Positions 1-6,588 are shown, counted from the stretch's first letter. The stretch: 11,602 nt of DNA from JAHWJX01 sp036386655 (GCA_036386655.1 DASVVG010000245.1:1-11602); one strand, 5' to 3'. Notes: generated by a model from the sequence alone, not told the origin. Translations and numbers: made by a program.

Positions 1-29
1 AGCGAGGCGACGGCGAGCAGGACGCGCAT
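1..29 (-). CDS. Start of an exported or membrane protein, cut by the window edge
   Basis: Only the first nine codons are visible, reading MRVLLAVAS. An ATG at 29-27 is preceded by GGAG about seven bases upstream (complement of 37-40), a good ribosome binding site. The short basic then hydrophobic start looks like a signal peptide or membrane anchor. It follows the stop of the upstream membrane-protein gene by 42 bases on the same strand, so it may be the last visible member of the 72-4178 operon. Nothing can be said about its function. The open frame is too short to prove a gene; the support comes from the binding site and the context. Confidence 0.45.
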
Positions 30-71
30 GGTCAGTCTCCGGTAGGCGGTACGGGCGGCTGACGGCCGCTC

Positions 72-755
72 CTATTGTGAGTAACGCGTCCGGGCCGCAT
101 CGGCGCCCGTGCAGGGCGTGCGGCCGGGGCTGAGACGCTTCAGCGCGTCGTCGTAGAGCTCCTGCAGGATGATCTCGGCGGAGTAGACGTCGCTGAGCCA
201 GTACTTCGTAGTCTGGATGGACTCGCGGACATAGACGGGATGCTCCGCGTCGGCGCTGGAGATGCGCCAGGCCTGCATCATCGAGTTGTTGAGCGTGTCG
301 ATCATCTCCTGCTGCCGGTAGACGTCCGCGAGCGCGAAGGTCTCCTCGGGCTCCATGTACTCGACCAGGGTGCTGCCGGAGACGCTGCGCCAGACGGCGT
401 CGCGGAAGGTGATCAGGTGGAAGCCGGTCCAGACGACCCGTTCGGCGCGGAGGCGGTCGGCCTTCGTGGGGTTCTCCAGCTCGACCAGCTCGGTCCAGGC
501 GTCGAGCGCCCGCTTGTGATACGGCAGGTAGTCGCTCGAGGTCAGGCGGGCGCGATTGGTGCAGATCTCGCGGATGAAGTGAGCGCGGGCCTGCTGCACC
601 CGCTCGTCGCGCTGGCGGTCCTCGTGCCACTCGCCCAGGGCCATCGCCAGCACCAGGCTGAACACGATCAGCAGCGACTCGAAGATCGCCTGCGGCAGCC
701 AGCGCAGCCGGCGGCGCCGCTTGCGGGGCGCAGGCGGTGCCTGAGGGTCGGTCAC
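72..755 (-). CDS. Single-pass membrane protein, first of a paralogous pair
   Basis: A 227-residue protein with no function I recognise. It begins with a proline- and arginine-rich cytoplasmic stretch (RKRRRR at 11-16), then one hydrophobic segment at about 22-40 containing ESLLIVFS. The rest, about 185 residues, looks mostly helical and by the positive-inside rule should lie in the periplasm. The start is GTG at 755-753; it overlaps the TGA of the upstream gene in a GTGA junction, which argues for this start and for translational coupling. It is clearly related to the neighbour at 752-1402: both share ESLLIVFS, an EW motif after the membrane segment, R-VQQAR/VEQAR, EI-NR, LPYH/MPYH, a GF-x-x-x-x-F/I-x-DAVW-x-SV block and a C-terminal LYD-AL-RL block. 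Such a pair suggests an old tandem duplication and possibly a heteromeric complex. Gene call sure; function unknown. Confidence 0.88.
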   Translation of the reverse strand: MTDPQAPPAPRKRRRRLRWLPQAIFESLLIVFSLVLAMALGEWHEDRQRDERVQQARAHFIREICTNRARLTSSDYLPYHKRALDAWTELVELENPTKADRLRAERVVWTGFHLITFRDAVWRSVSGSTLVEYMEPEETFALADVYRQQEMIDTLNNSMMQAWRISSADAEHPVYVRESIQTTKYWLSDVYSAEIILQELYDDALKRLSPGRTPCTGADAARTRYSQ

Positions 756-1402
756 TTGCGGGCTTCCTTCGACGGATCCAGCCGGGCCAAGGCGCGGTCG
801 TAAAGGCCGAGCAGCTCCTGCTGGGCCGGGATGGCGTCGCCGAGATAGCTGCGCATCATCTCGGCCTGGCTCAGCATGTACATCGGTTCGCGGAAATCGA
901 CGCTGGGCTGGATCAGCGCCGCGCGGACGCCGAAATGAAGTTCATCGAGCGCCTCCTGGCCGCTGTAGATGGCCGAGAGCAGCAGCAGCTCTTCCCGGGG
1001 CAGGTGTTGGGCGACGTCGCCCGAGTTGACGCTCTCCCAGACGGCGTCCTGCCCGATGAAGGGATGCACCCCGGTGAAACCGGTGAAGGCGCGCTCGAAG
1101 TCCGCACCGTCGGGCGCCTGCTCGGCCATCAGCGTGTTCAGCCGCGCGTGGAGGGCGCGGTGGTACGGCATGAGGTGCGGCTGGAGCAGTCGCTCGCGGT
1201 TGGCGCGGATCTCCTGGACGAGAGCGGCGCGCGCCTGCTCGACGCGCTGCCCGGTCTCACGCTCTGCCCGCCATTCGTCGACGCCGAGCGCCACCAGCAC
1301 GCTGAATACGATCAGGAGGGACTCGAGAACGGCGCGGAGGATCCAGCCGCGGTCGAGCAGAGGCGCTCGGGCGGCCGGGGGCGGTTCTCCGATGACGCTC
1401 AT
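752..1402 (-). CDS. Single-pass membrane protein, second of a paralogous pair
   Basis: A 216-residue protein beginning MSVIGEPPP, with a hydrophobic segment at about 22-41 (contains ESLLIVFSVLVALG) followed by DEWRAER and a long, probably periplasmic, helical domain. The reading frame stays open 100 codons upstream, but that extension lies inside the amidotransferase gene and is arginine-rich shadow. The ATG at 1402-1400 overlaps the amidotransferase TGA in an ATGA junction, so this start is preferred. The best-conserved parts shared with the paralogue at 72-755 are the membrane segment, the LMPYH motif near 77-81, a block at 108-125 (GFTG...DAVWESV) and the C-terminal LYDRALARLDP near 200-210. 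No catalytic motif is visible. Its coupling to a glycosyltransferase and an amidotransferase suggests an envelope role, but that is inference. Confidence 0.88.
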   Translation of the reverse strand: MSVIGEPPPAARAPLLDRGWILRAVLESLLIVFSVLVALGVDEWRAERETGQRVEQARAALVQEIRANRERLLQPHLMPYHRALHARLNTLMAEQAPDGADFERAFTGFTGVHPFIGQDAVWESVNSGDVAQHLPREELLLLSAIYSGQEALDELHFGVRAALIQPSVDFREPMYMLSQAEMMRSYLGDAIPAQQELLGLYDRALARLDPSKEARK

Positions 1403-3153
1403 GCGGCGGCTCCTGCGGCGGCGGCGGCTTCGTGCCGACTCATGCCCGCGACGTGGATGTTCCACCAGACGGCGTAGAAGAGGAGGGGCCAGCGGTTGTG
1501 GGCCTGGGAGTCGTCGGTGAAGACGGCGCGGACGCGCTCCATGTCGCAGACCTGGGCGAGACCTTCGTGGCGGCCGATGGTCGTGGCGAGATCGGCGGCG
1601 CGGGGCGCGATCCAGGCGGCGACGGGGACGGTGAAGCCCTTCTTCTTCGCCCACGGCTCGGCGGCGGGGCAGTGCCGCTCCAGCCACTTGCGCAGGATCC
1701 ACTTGCCGTAGCGGCCGCGGATTTTCATGCGGTCGGGGAGGTGGAAGGCGAAGGCGGCCACCTCGCGGTCGAGGAAGGGCGTGCGGCCTTCCAGACCGTG
1801 CGCCATGAGGCAGCGGTCGAGCTTCAGCAGCAGGTCGTTGGGAAGCCAGGTGACGATGTCGGCGTACTGCGCCTGTTGGAGTCGGGTGAGCCCCACGGGC
1901 GGCTGCGCTTCTTCGCGCCAGTGCTCGAGGGCGTCGGCTCCGCCGTCCTGCAGAAACGGCGCGTCGATCTGCGGCTGCGCGGGGCGGCCGCCCAGCAGGC
2001 GGGGGCGCAGGCTCCGGCGGTAACGTCCGTAGCCGCCGAACAACTCGTCGCCGCCCTCTCCGGTCAGCACTACGGTGAGCGTGCCGCGGGCGGCCTCCGC
2101 CAGCTTGTACGTCGGCAGGGTCGCGTAGTCGGTCGTCGGATCGTCAAGCGCCCAAGCGACCTCCGGCAGCACGCGCCAGAAGTCCTCCTCGCCGAAGCGG
2201 GTCTCCCGCCAGTCGAGGTCCAGCGCCCGCGCCACCCGCTCGGCCGCCGCGCGCTCGTCGCGTGCGCCGGGCGCGTCGAAGCCGCAGGTGTAGGCGGTGA
2301 CCGGCCGCTCGTTGAGCCGCGCCATCAGCGTGGCGATGGCGGCGCTGTCGATCCCGCCGGAGAGGAAGAGGCCGTAGGGGACGTCGGAGCGCTGGTGAAC
2401 GCGGACGCTGTCCTCGAGGACACGATCGAGCGCTGCGAGCGCCTCGTGCTCGCTCGCCGGAGGCGGCGCGGCAGGGGGGATCGCCTGCAGCCGGCTCGGC
2501 GACGGCCGAATCCAGCCGCCGGTGACCTCGAGGACCGCGCCCGGCCGCGCCCGCTCCGTCTCGTACCAGACGCTGTACCGGCCGACCGCGTACCCGAGGG
2601 CGAGCGTTTCGGCGACGCGCTCCGGCGAGAGCAGGTCCGTCGGCGGCGCCAGGGGTCTCGCGAGCATTGACCGGATTTCCGAGGCGAAGATCCAGTCGCC
2701 GTTCGGATCCGGGTCAGCGCCCACGCCCGCGTACAGCGGTTTGATGCCGAAGGGGTCGCGCACCAGCCAGGTGCGGCCGTCATGGCCGACGAGGCAGAAG
2801 GCGTACATGCCGCGCAGGCGCTCGAACGCGCGCTCGCCTTCGTGGGCGTAGAGGTGGAGAAGGGGCTCGAAGTCGGAGCCGGTCTTCAGCTGATCGTGCA
2901 GCTGAAACTCCTCGATCAACTCTTTGTAATTATAGATTTCGCCATTGCCGATGACGGTGGAGCCGGCGGCGGTGAGCGGCTGCCAGCCGCACTCCAGGTC
3001 GATGATCGAGAGGCGAGCGTGGGCGAGCACGGCCTCGCCGGCGCGCTCAACGCGGACGCCGTCGGGACCACGGTGCTGCAGCGGCTCAATCAGGGCCCGA
3101 GCCTGAGAGTCGGCGTCGCGCCCGCCGTGAATCACGCCCGCGATGCCGCACAT
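1399..3153 (-). CDS. asnB: Glutamine-hydrolysing asparagine synthetase-like amidotransferase
   Basis: A 584-residue class-B asparagine synthetase homologue. The N-terminal glutaminase domain (about 1-210) begins MCGIAG, so Cys2 becomes the N-terminal nucleophile after Met removal. It also shows RLSIIDL at 47-53, NGEIYN at 70-75 and RDPFGIKPLY at 132-141. The C-terminal ATP-dependent synthetase domain has the PP-loop LSGGIDS at 264-270, GEGGDELFGGY at 365-375 and a conserved GRTPFLDRE block at 456-464. Ammonia released from glutamine is passed to an adenylated carboxylate, in the classic case aspartate. The frame is open back to 4188, but the upstream part overlaps the glycosyltransferase and Cys2 must be N-terminal, so the start is ATG at 3153. 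It joins the glycosyltransferase by TGATG and the next gene by ATGA. With these partners it may amidate a sugar or peptide instead of making free asparagine; many such homologues sit in polysaccharide loci. The family is certain, the substrate is not. Confidence 0.93.
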   Translation of the reverse strand: MCGIAGVIHGGRDADSQARALIEPLQHRGPDGVRVERAGEAVLAHARLSIIDLECGWQPLTAAGSTVIGNGEIYNYKELIEEFQLHDQLKTGSDFEPLLHLYAHEGERAFERLRGMYAFCLVGHDGRTWLVRDPFGIKPLYAGVGADPDPNGDWIFASEIRSMLARPLAPPTDLLSPERVAETLALGYAVGRYSVWYETERARPGAVLEVTGGWIRPSPSRLQAIPPAAPPPASEHEALAALDRVLEDSVRVHQRSDVPYGLFLSGGIDSAAIATLMARLNERPVTAYTCGFDAPGARDERAAAERVARALDLDWRETRFGEEDFWRVLPEVAWALDDPTTDYATLPTYKLAEAARGTLTVVLTGEGGDELFGGYGRYRRSLRPRLLGGRPAQPQIDAPFLQDGGADALEHWREEAQPPVGLTRLQQAQYADIVTWLPNDLLLKLDRCLMAHGLEGRTPFLDREVAAFAFHLPDRMKIRGRYGKWILRKWLERHCPAAEPWAKKKGFTVPVAAWIAPRAADLATTIGRHEGLAQVCDMERVRAVFTDDSQAHNRWPLLFYAVWWNIHVAGMSRHEAAAAAGAAA

Positions 3154-4178
3154 CAGCCGGCTCCGAAGGAGGCGAACAGCTCGCGCCACTGCTGCACGAC
3201 GCCGGCCTCGGAGAACTCGGCCTCGACGCGGCCGCGGCCGTTCTCGACGAGCTGGAAGCGCAGCGGGCGCTCGTCGAGCACGCGGCGGACCTCGCGGGCG
3301 AGCGCGCGCGGGTCGTCGACGGGGAAGAGCAGGCCGTCCTCGCCGTGGCAGATGAGGGCGGCGGGGCCCTGGCTGGCGGCGGCGACGACGGGGGCGCCCT
3401 GCGCCCAGGCCTGGATCACCACGTTGCCGAGGGGCTCGTAGCGCGACGGGAAGACGCAGACGTCGGCGGTCCGGTAGAGGGCGGCGGCGTCCTCGCGCCA
3501 GCCGAGGAAGCGCACGCGGTCGTGGACGCCGAGGTCGCGAGCGAGCGCCTTCAGGTTCGCCTCCAGCGGGCCGGAGCCGGCGATCCACAGCCACGCGTCC
3601 GGGATCTCCGTGAGCGCGCGCAGGGTGACGTCGTGCGCCTTGGCGGGATGCAGGCGGCCCATCGAGAGCAGGAGCGGGACCTTCTCCGGCGTGTCGAACT
3701 CCTCGCGCAGGAGCGGCGAGGCCTTCTGGTCGGAGGCGAAGTTGGGGATGTAGAGCGCCGTCTCGGCGGGCCAGCCCTGGCGCACGATCCACTCGCGGAT
3801 GTCGGGGGTGTTGCCCACCAGCGCGTCGAAGCCGCGGTAGTACTTGAGGTCGTAGTAGCCGCCGAGGCGGCCGATGCGGGCCCACTCGCCCGGCGGCGAG
3901 TGGCGGGCGGCGCGGTTCATCCAGGCCAGCAGCACGTGCGCGCCCTGCGTCTTCGCGAGCTTGTCGACGCGGCGGCGGGTGCCGCGGTCGAACAGGCCGC
4001 CGAACGGGAGGACGCTGACGGAGACGCCGGCCCGGGCCAGCGCCTGCTCGCGGACGGGGTGGGCGCGGACGGCCGCGGCCTGGCGCACGTCGGTGTGCTG
4101 CAGGGCGGTGACTAGGCTGGTGAAATAGGTCTCCGCGCCGCCGTCGTTCGACGAGCCGAGAAGGTGCAGGACGCTCAT
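3153..4178 (-). CDS. GT4-type glycosyltransferase
   Basis: A 341-residue GT-B fold, retaining glycosyltransferase of family GT4 (group 1). The N-terminal domain opens MSVLHLLGSSNDGGAETYF, the usual acceptor-side GGAE loop at 13-16. The C-terminal nucleotide-sugar domain starts near 168 with LLSMGRLHPAKAHD, followed by IAGSGPLE at 199-206, RVRFLGW at 221-227 and the donor-binding block SRYEPLGNVVIQAWAQG at 245-261. In that block the usual EX7E pair is Glu248 and Gln256: the second acid is replaced. No membrane segment is apparent, so it should act in the cytoplasm or at the inner face of the inner membrane. The ATG at 4178 has AAGGGG about nine bases upstream. It is the first gene of the coupled run 4178-72. 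The donor and acceptor sugars cannot be read from sequence. Confidence 0.9.
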   Translation of the reverse strand: MSVLHLLGSSNDGGAETYFTSLVTALQHTDVRQAAAVRAHPVREQALARAGVSVSVLPFGGLFDRGTRRRVDKLAKTQGAHVLLAWMNRAARHSPPGEWARIGRLGGYYDLKYYRGFDALVGNTPDIREWIVRQGWPAETALYIPNFASDQKASPLLREEFDTPEKVPLLLSMGRLHPAKAHDVTLRALTEIPDAWLWIAGSGPLEANLKALARDLGVHDRVRFLGWREDAAALYRTADVCVFPSRYEPLGNVVIQAWAQGAPVVAAASQGPAALICHGEDGLLFPVDDPRALAREVRRVLDERPLRFQLVENGRGRVEAEFSEAGVVQQWRELFASFGAG

Positions 4179-4212
4179 GCCGAACCACCCCTTAGCGGTA
4201 TCCGGCGGCGGC

Positions 4213-4241
4213 TTGAAGGGCGGCCCTCGCGCCCCTATACC
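4213..4241 (+). promoter_or_regulatory. Predicted housekeeping promoter of the tRNA gene
   Basis: TTGAAGG at 4213-4219 matches six of seven positions of the Caulobacter -35 consensus TTGACGS. CCTATACC at 4234-4241 matches five of seven informative positions of GCTANAWC. The spacing is 14 bases, within the 10-14 known for that sigma factor. Transcription would begin near 4247-4249, about 27 bases before the mature tRNA. This is motif matching by eye. Confidence 0.5.
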
Positions 4242-4245
4242 TCCC

Positions 4246-4362
4246 GGCCTTCCGGGCTGGGCGGACCCTTCGGGGGCTGGGTAGCTCAGGTGGTTAGAGC
4301 GGTGGATTCATAACCCACAGGTCGGCGGTTCGATCCCGCCCCCAGCCACCAGCCCGGAGGCC
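4246..4362. repeat. Inverted repeat flanking the tRNA
   Basis: GGCCTTCCGGGCTGG at 4246-4260 and CCAGCCCGGAGGCC at 4349-4362 are reverse complements apart from one extra T in the left arm. The right arm includes the CCA end of the tRNA. The left arm also ends with GGGCTGGG (4254-4261), a direct copy of the tRNA 5' end at 4274-4281, so it could pair with the 3' acceptor strand as well. Because the predicted transcript starts near 4248, both arms could lie in the precursor tRNA. A further small C(UUCG)G hairpin, CCC-TTCG-GGG, lies at 4266-4275. Confidence 0.6.
4275..4351 (+). tRNA. tRNA with CAT anticodon, probably elongator tRNA-Met
   Basis: A complete 77-base cloverleaf with encoded CCA. Acceptor stem GGCTGGG (4275-4281) pairs with CCCAGCC (4341-4347), discriminator A4348. 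D stem GCTC/GAGC is at 4284-4287 and 4297-4300; the anticodon loop TTCATAA is at 4307-4313 with CAT at 4309-4311; T stem GGCGG/CCGCC encloses loop TTCGATC at 4329-4335. G1-C72 pairs normally and the anticodon stem lacks the three G-C pairs of initiators, so this is not the initiator. The Ile2 type, whose C34 is changed to lysidine, has the same DNA anticodon and cannot be fully excluded. The anticodon stem GTGGA/CCCAC has an A31-C39 mismatch next to the loop. No terminator with a T-run follows. Confidence 0.95.
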
Positions 4363-4380
4363 TTCCCCCAGGTTCGTCCC

Positions 4381-4767
4381 TCAGGCCCGCTGCAGCATGG
4401 CGGCGATCTTCTGCGAGAGGTCGTCGAGCGCGAAGGGCTTGGTGATCATGTCGACGCCGTCGCCGAGGCCGTCGAGGTCGAGGCCCTCCCCGTAGCCGGT
4501 GACGAAGATGATCTTCAGGCCGGGGCGTAGCGCGCGCGCCGCCTCGGCCAACTGGCGGCCGTTCATCCCGGGGAGGCCCACGTCGGTCACCATGAGGTCG
4601 ATCGGACCCTCGGCGAGCACGCGCAGCGCCGACGGCGCGTCGTTGGCCTCGAGCGCTTCGAGGCCGAGGTCGCCCACCACGTCCAGCACCAGCATCTGCA
4701 CGAGCATCTCGTCCTCGACGACGAGCACTCTCGGCTGGGCGGCGGCGCGATCGTCGTCAGCGGCCAA
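4381..4767 (-). CDS. Stand-alone receiver-domain response regulator
   Basis: A 128-residue protein that is essentially one CheY-like receiver domain without an output domain. The acidic pocket is in VLVVEDE at 14-20, the phosphoacceptor is Asp62 in TDVGLPGMNG, the switch Thr90 is in FVTGYG and the conserved Lys110 is in TKPF. The frame is open to a GTG at 4878 with an ATG at 4857, but neither has a visible binding site and the extra residues are not conserved-looking. A TTG at 4767-4765 has GAGGAG eight bases upstream (complement of 4776-4781) and gives a normal receiver length, so I chose it. The protein probably takes part in a phosphorelay or controls another protein by contact. The hybrid kinase upstream on the same strand is a candidate donor, but a gap of about 200 bases separates them. 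Confidence 0.85.
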   Translation of the reverse strand: MAADDDRAAAQPRVLVVEDEMLVQMLVLDVVGDLGLEALEANDAPSALRVLAEGPIDLMVTDVGLPGMNGRQLAEAARALRPGLKIIFVTGYGEGLDLDGLGDGVDMITKPFALDDLSQKIAAMLQRA

Positions 4768-4810
4768 CGGGGCGACTCCTCGGGCCGCGTCGGCGGCGGG
4801 TGAACGGGGA

Positions 4811-4824
4811 CTCGGAAAGCCGAG
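4811..4824 (-). repeat. Small stem-loop upstream of the receiver gene
   Basis: CTCGG at 4811-4815 and CCGAG at 4820-4824 form a perfect five-base stem with a four-base loop, 44 bases upstream of the TTG start of the receiver gene. On either strand there is no following T-run, so it is not a standard terminator. It could be a leader structure or chance. Confidence 0.3.
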
Positions 4825-4894
4825 CCGGTACAGGGGTCTACAAGCGTGACCCGCCATGGTGTGTACGAAAGCCGACACCCCGGGTCCGAGCTGG

Positions 4895-4910
4895 AGCGTT
4901 CAGAAACGCT
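4895..4910. repeat. Six-base inverted repeat between kinase and receiver genes
   Basis: AGCGTT (4895-4900) and AACGCT (4905-4910) are perfect inverted copies around CAGA. The site lies in the 204-base stretch 4768-4971 that holds no convincing gene if the TTG start of the receiver is right. No T-run follows, so it is more like an operator or an RNA hairpin than a terminator. I see no clear promoter in the rest of this stretch. Confidence 0.35.
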
Positions 4911-4971
4911 TTGCGGCGGCCCGTGGCAATGTAGCGAGGTGAGGCATGGAGTCGCGGAGCGGCGGGCGCCG

Positions 4972-6177
4972 TCAGGCGGCGGCGACGTCGCCCTGCGGGG
5001 CCGCTTCGGCGGGGGGCGCCAGGGCGGCGCGCATGGCCTCGAACAGCAGCTCGGCTCGGATGGGCTTGCCGACGATCCAGCCCATGCCGGCGGCGCCGAA
5101 GCCGCCGTCGTCGGCTTCCGGGTTGGCCGTGAGCGCGATGATCGGGAGGTCGCGTTGCGGGCCGGGCAGCGCGCGGATGGCGCGGGTGGCCTGGACGCCG
5201 TCCATGCGCGGCATCTTGATGTCCATGAGGACGAGGTCGAAGGGGCGGGCGCGGACGGCCTCGACGGCCTCGACGCCGTCCTCGGCGGTCTCCGTGGTGC
5301 AGCCGAAGCTCTCGCAGAGCTTCTCGGCCACCATGCGGTTCATGCGGTTGTCGTCGACGATCAGGACGTGTCCGCGCATCGCGGGCTCTTCGGCGGGACC
5401 GGGCGCGGGCGCCTGGGCCCTCGCGATGGGGGCTTCCAGCTCGAAGTAAAAGACCGCGCCGGCGCCGCGGTTGGCCTCGGCCCAGATGCGGCCGCCCATG
5501 GCCTGCATGACCTGGCGGCAGATGGAGAGGCCGAGGCCGGTCTCGCCGGTCTGCTCGCCGCGGGCGTCCTGCAGGAAGGGCTCGAAGATCGTGGCGAGCT
5601 TCTCGGGGGCGATGCCGGGGCCGGTGTCGCGCACCAGGCCGCGCAGGCGGGCGCGGCCGTCGGCCTGGACGACGCGCAGGCTGGCCTCGATGCCGCCGCG
5701 GCGGGTGAACTTGAGTGCGTTGCCGATCAGGTTGCCGAACACCTGCTTCAGGCGGGCGGCATCGATCAGGACCGCGTCGTCGCCGCCTTCGAAGGAGACG
5801 TTCAGGCTGACGCCGACCTGCTGGGCCGGGGCGAGCCAGAGGGCCTGGATGTCGTCCATGAGGCCGCGGAGCTGGGAGGGCGCGGGCGACAGCTCCATGC
5901 CGACGCACTCGGTGCGGTAGTGGTCGATGGCCTCGGAGAGGATGCCGACCACGTGCTCGACGCTGTCGCGGATGGTGCGGACGTAGGACGGGCCGTCGCC
6001 GGGCAGCGGCTGCTTGCTGAGCAGGTCGGCCAGCGCCAGCACCCCGTTCAGCGGACTGCGGATCTGGTGGCTGATGGCCGCCAGGTGCTCGGTCTGCTGG
6101 CGGAGCGACTGCGCGTCGCCGTCCCGCGCAGAGGCGCGGGAGGGGGCGGCGTCGGTCGGCGGGTCAACAGGGCTCAT
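4972..6177 (-). CDS. Soluble hybrid histidine kinase with C-terminal receiver
   Basis: A 401-residue hybrid kinase. A HisKA dimerisation domain at about 27-92 carries His37 in ISHQIRSPLNG. A HATPase_c domain at about 100-250 has the N box NLIGNALKF at 149-157, the G1 box DTGPGI at 184-189 and the G2 box GETGLGL at 211-217. After an alanine- and proline-rich linker (about 249-266), a receiver domain at about 269-387 has the pocket VDDN at 274-277, phosphoacceptor Asp319 in LVLMDIKMP, Thr350 and Lys371. There is no membrane segment and only about 25 residues before HisKA, so no PAS, GAF or other sensory domain: the input must come from a partner protein. The ATG at 6177 is the only good start, with a weak binding site. 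CutA ends 75 bases upstream on the same strand. The gene for the stand-alone receiver follows downstream. Confidence 0.92.
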   Translation of the reverse strand: MSPVDPPTDAAPSRASARDGDAQSLRQQTEHLAAISHQIRSPLNGVLALADLLSKQPLPGDGPSYVRTIRDSVEHVVGILSEAIDHYRTECVGMELSPAPSQLRGLMDDIQALWLAPAQQVGVSLNVSFEGGDDAVLIDAARLKQVFGNLIGNALKFTRRGGIEASLRVVQADGRARLRGLVRDTGPGIAPEKLATIFEPFLQDARGEQTGETGLGLSICRQVMQAMGGRIWAEANRGAGAVFYFELEAPIARAQAPAPGPAEEPAMRGHVLIVDDNRMNRMVAEKLCESFGCTTETAEDGVEAVEAVRARPFDLVLMDIKMPRMDGVQATRAIRALPGPQRDLPIIALTANPEADDGGFGAAGMGWIVGKPIRAELLFEAMRAALAPPAEAAPQGDVAAA

Positions 6178-6252
6178 GCACGCGTCCGTGGGGGCGCAAG
6201 GATCATGAACGGGGAAGCTTGCGGGGGGGTTAAGTCGGGAACCTGCTGAAAA

Positions 6253-6588
6253 TCAGCGGCTTTCGGTCGCCGTCGCCTCTCCGACCCACGCCAGGAACTC
6301 CGGCGAGGAGGCGAGCGCGTCCGCCGCGACGGCGGTGAAGGCGGGCAGGTCGTAGGGGTGGCGCTCGGTCAGCAGGGCCCGGAGCGCGGCGGCGGCGGAC
6401 CGGGTGGTCTTGATCCACATGGGGGTTTCCTGCGCCTCCTCGACGGCGCCTTCCCAGCGGTAGACGGAGGCGATCGGGGGCAGGACGTGCACGCAGGCGG
6501 CGAGCGAGGCCGCCACCGCCTCGCGTGCGAAGGCGCGGGCGCTCTCGGGGTCGGGCCAGGTCGTGTAGACGAGAAGGGCGTCGCTCAC
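6253..6588 (-). CDS. cutA: CutA1-family divalent-cation tolerance protein
   Basis: A 111-residue member of the CutA family, whose members form very stable trimers with a ferredoxin-like, PII-like fold. Typical length is 105-115. The family landmarks are in order: VYTTWPD at 7-13, LAACVHVLPPIASVYRWEG at 29-47, KTT at 60-62 and HPYDLPAF at 77-84. The family is linked to copper and other divalent-metal tolerance in Escherichia coli, but its molecular job is unsettled. The start is GTG at 6588-6586, with AGGAG 11 bases upstream. It diverges from queC over only 46 bases, so the two genes' promoters must overlap or lie partly in each other's coding region. It may be co-transcribed with the kinase downstream. 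Confidence 0.93.
   Translation of the reverse strand: MSDALLVYTTWPDPESARAFAREAVAASLAACVHVLPPIASVYRWEGAVEEAQETPMWIKTTRSAAAALRALLTERHPYDLPAFTAVAADALASSPEFLAWVGEATATESR

Noticed and set aside
1432..2670. Long plus-strand open frame opposite the amidotransferase
   Set aside because: Shadow of the third-position GC bias; the minus strand carries all conserved synthetase motifs.
1399..4188. A 929-codon open frame that would fuse extra sequence to the amidotransferase
   Set aside because: The first 345 codons are an arginine/proline-rich shadow of the glycosyltransferase in another frame. The amidotransferase needs Cys2 at its N-terminus, which the ATG at 3153 provides.
4275..4351. tRNA gene as an integration site for a mobile element
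   Set aside because: No integrase, no direct repeat of the tRNA 3' end elsewhere in the window, and only ordinary chromosomal genes on both sides.
4846..6249. Long plus-strand open frame opposite the hybrid kinase
   Set aside because: Its composition is that of antisense GC-rich shadow (Gly, Ala, Val, Asp, Arg), with no recognisable domain, while the minus strand encodes a complete kinase.
6245..6257. GCTGA/TCAGC inverted repeat at the end of cutA as a terminator
   Set aside because: It is only five base pairs, includes the stop codon and lacks a following T-run on the minus strand.
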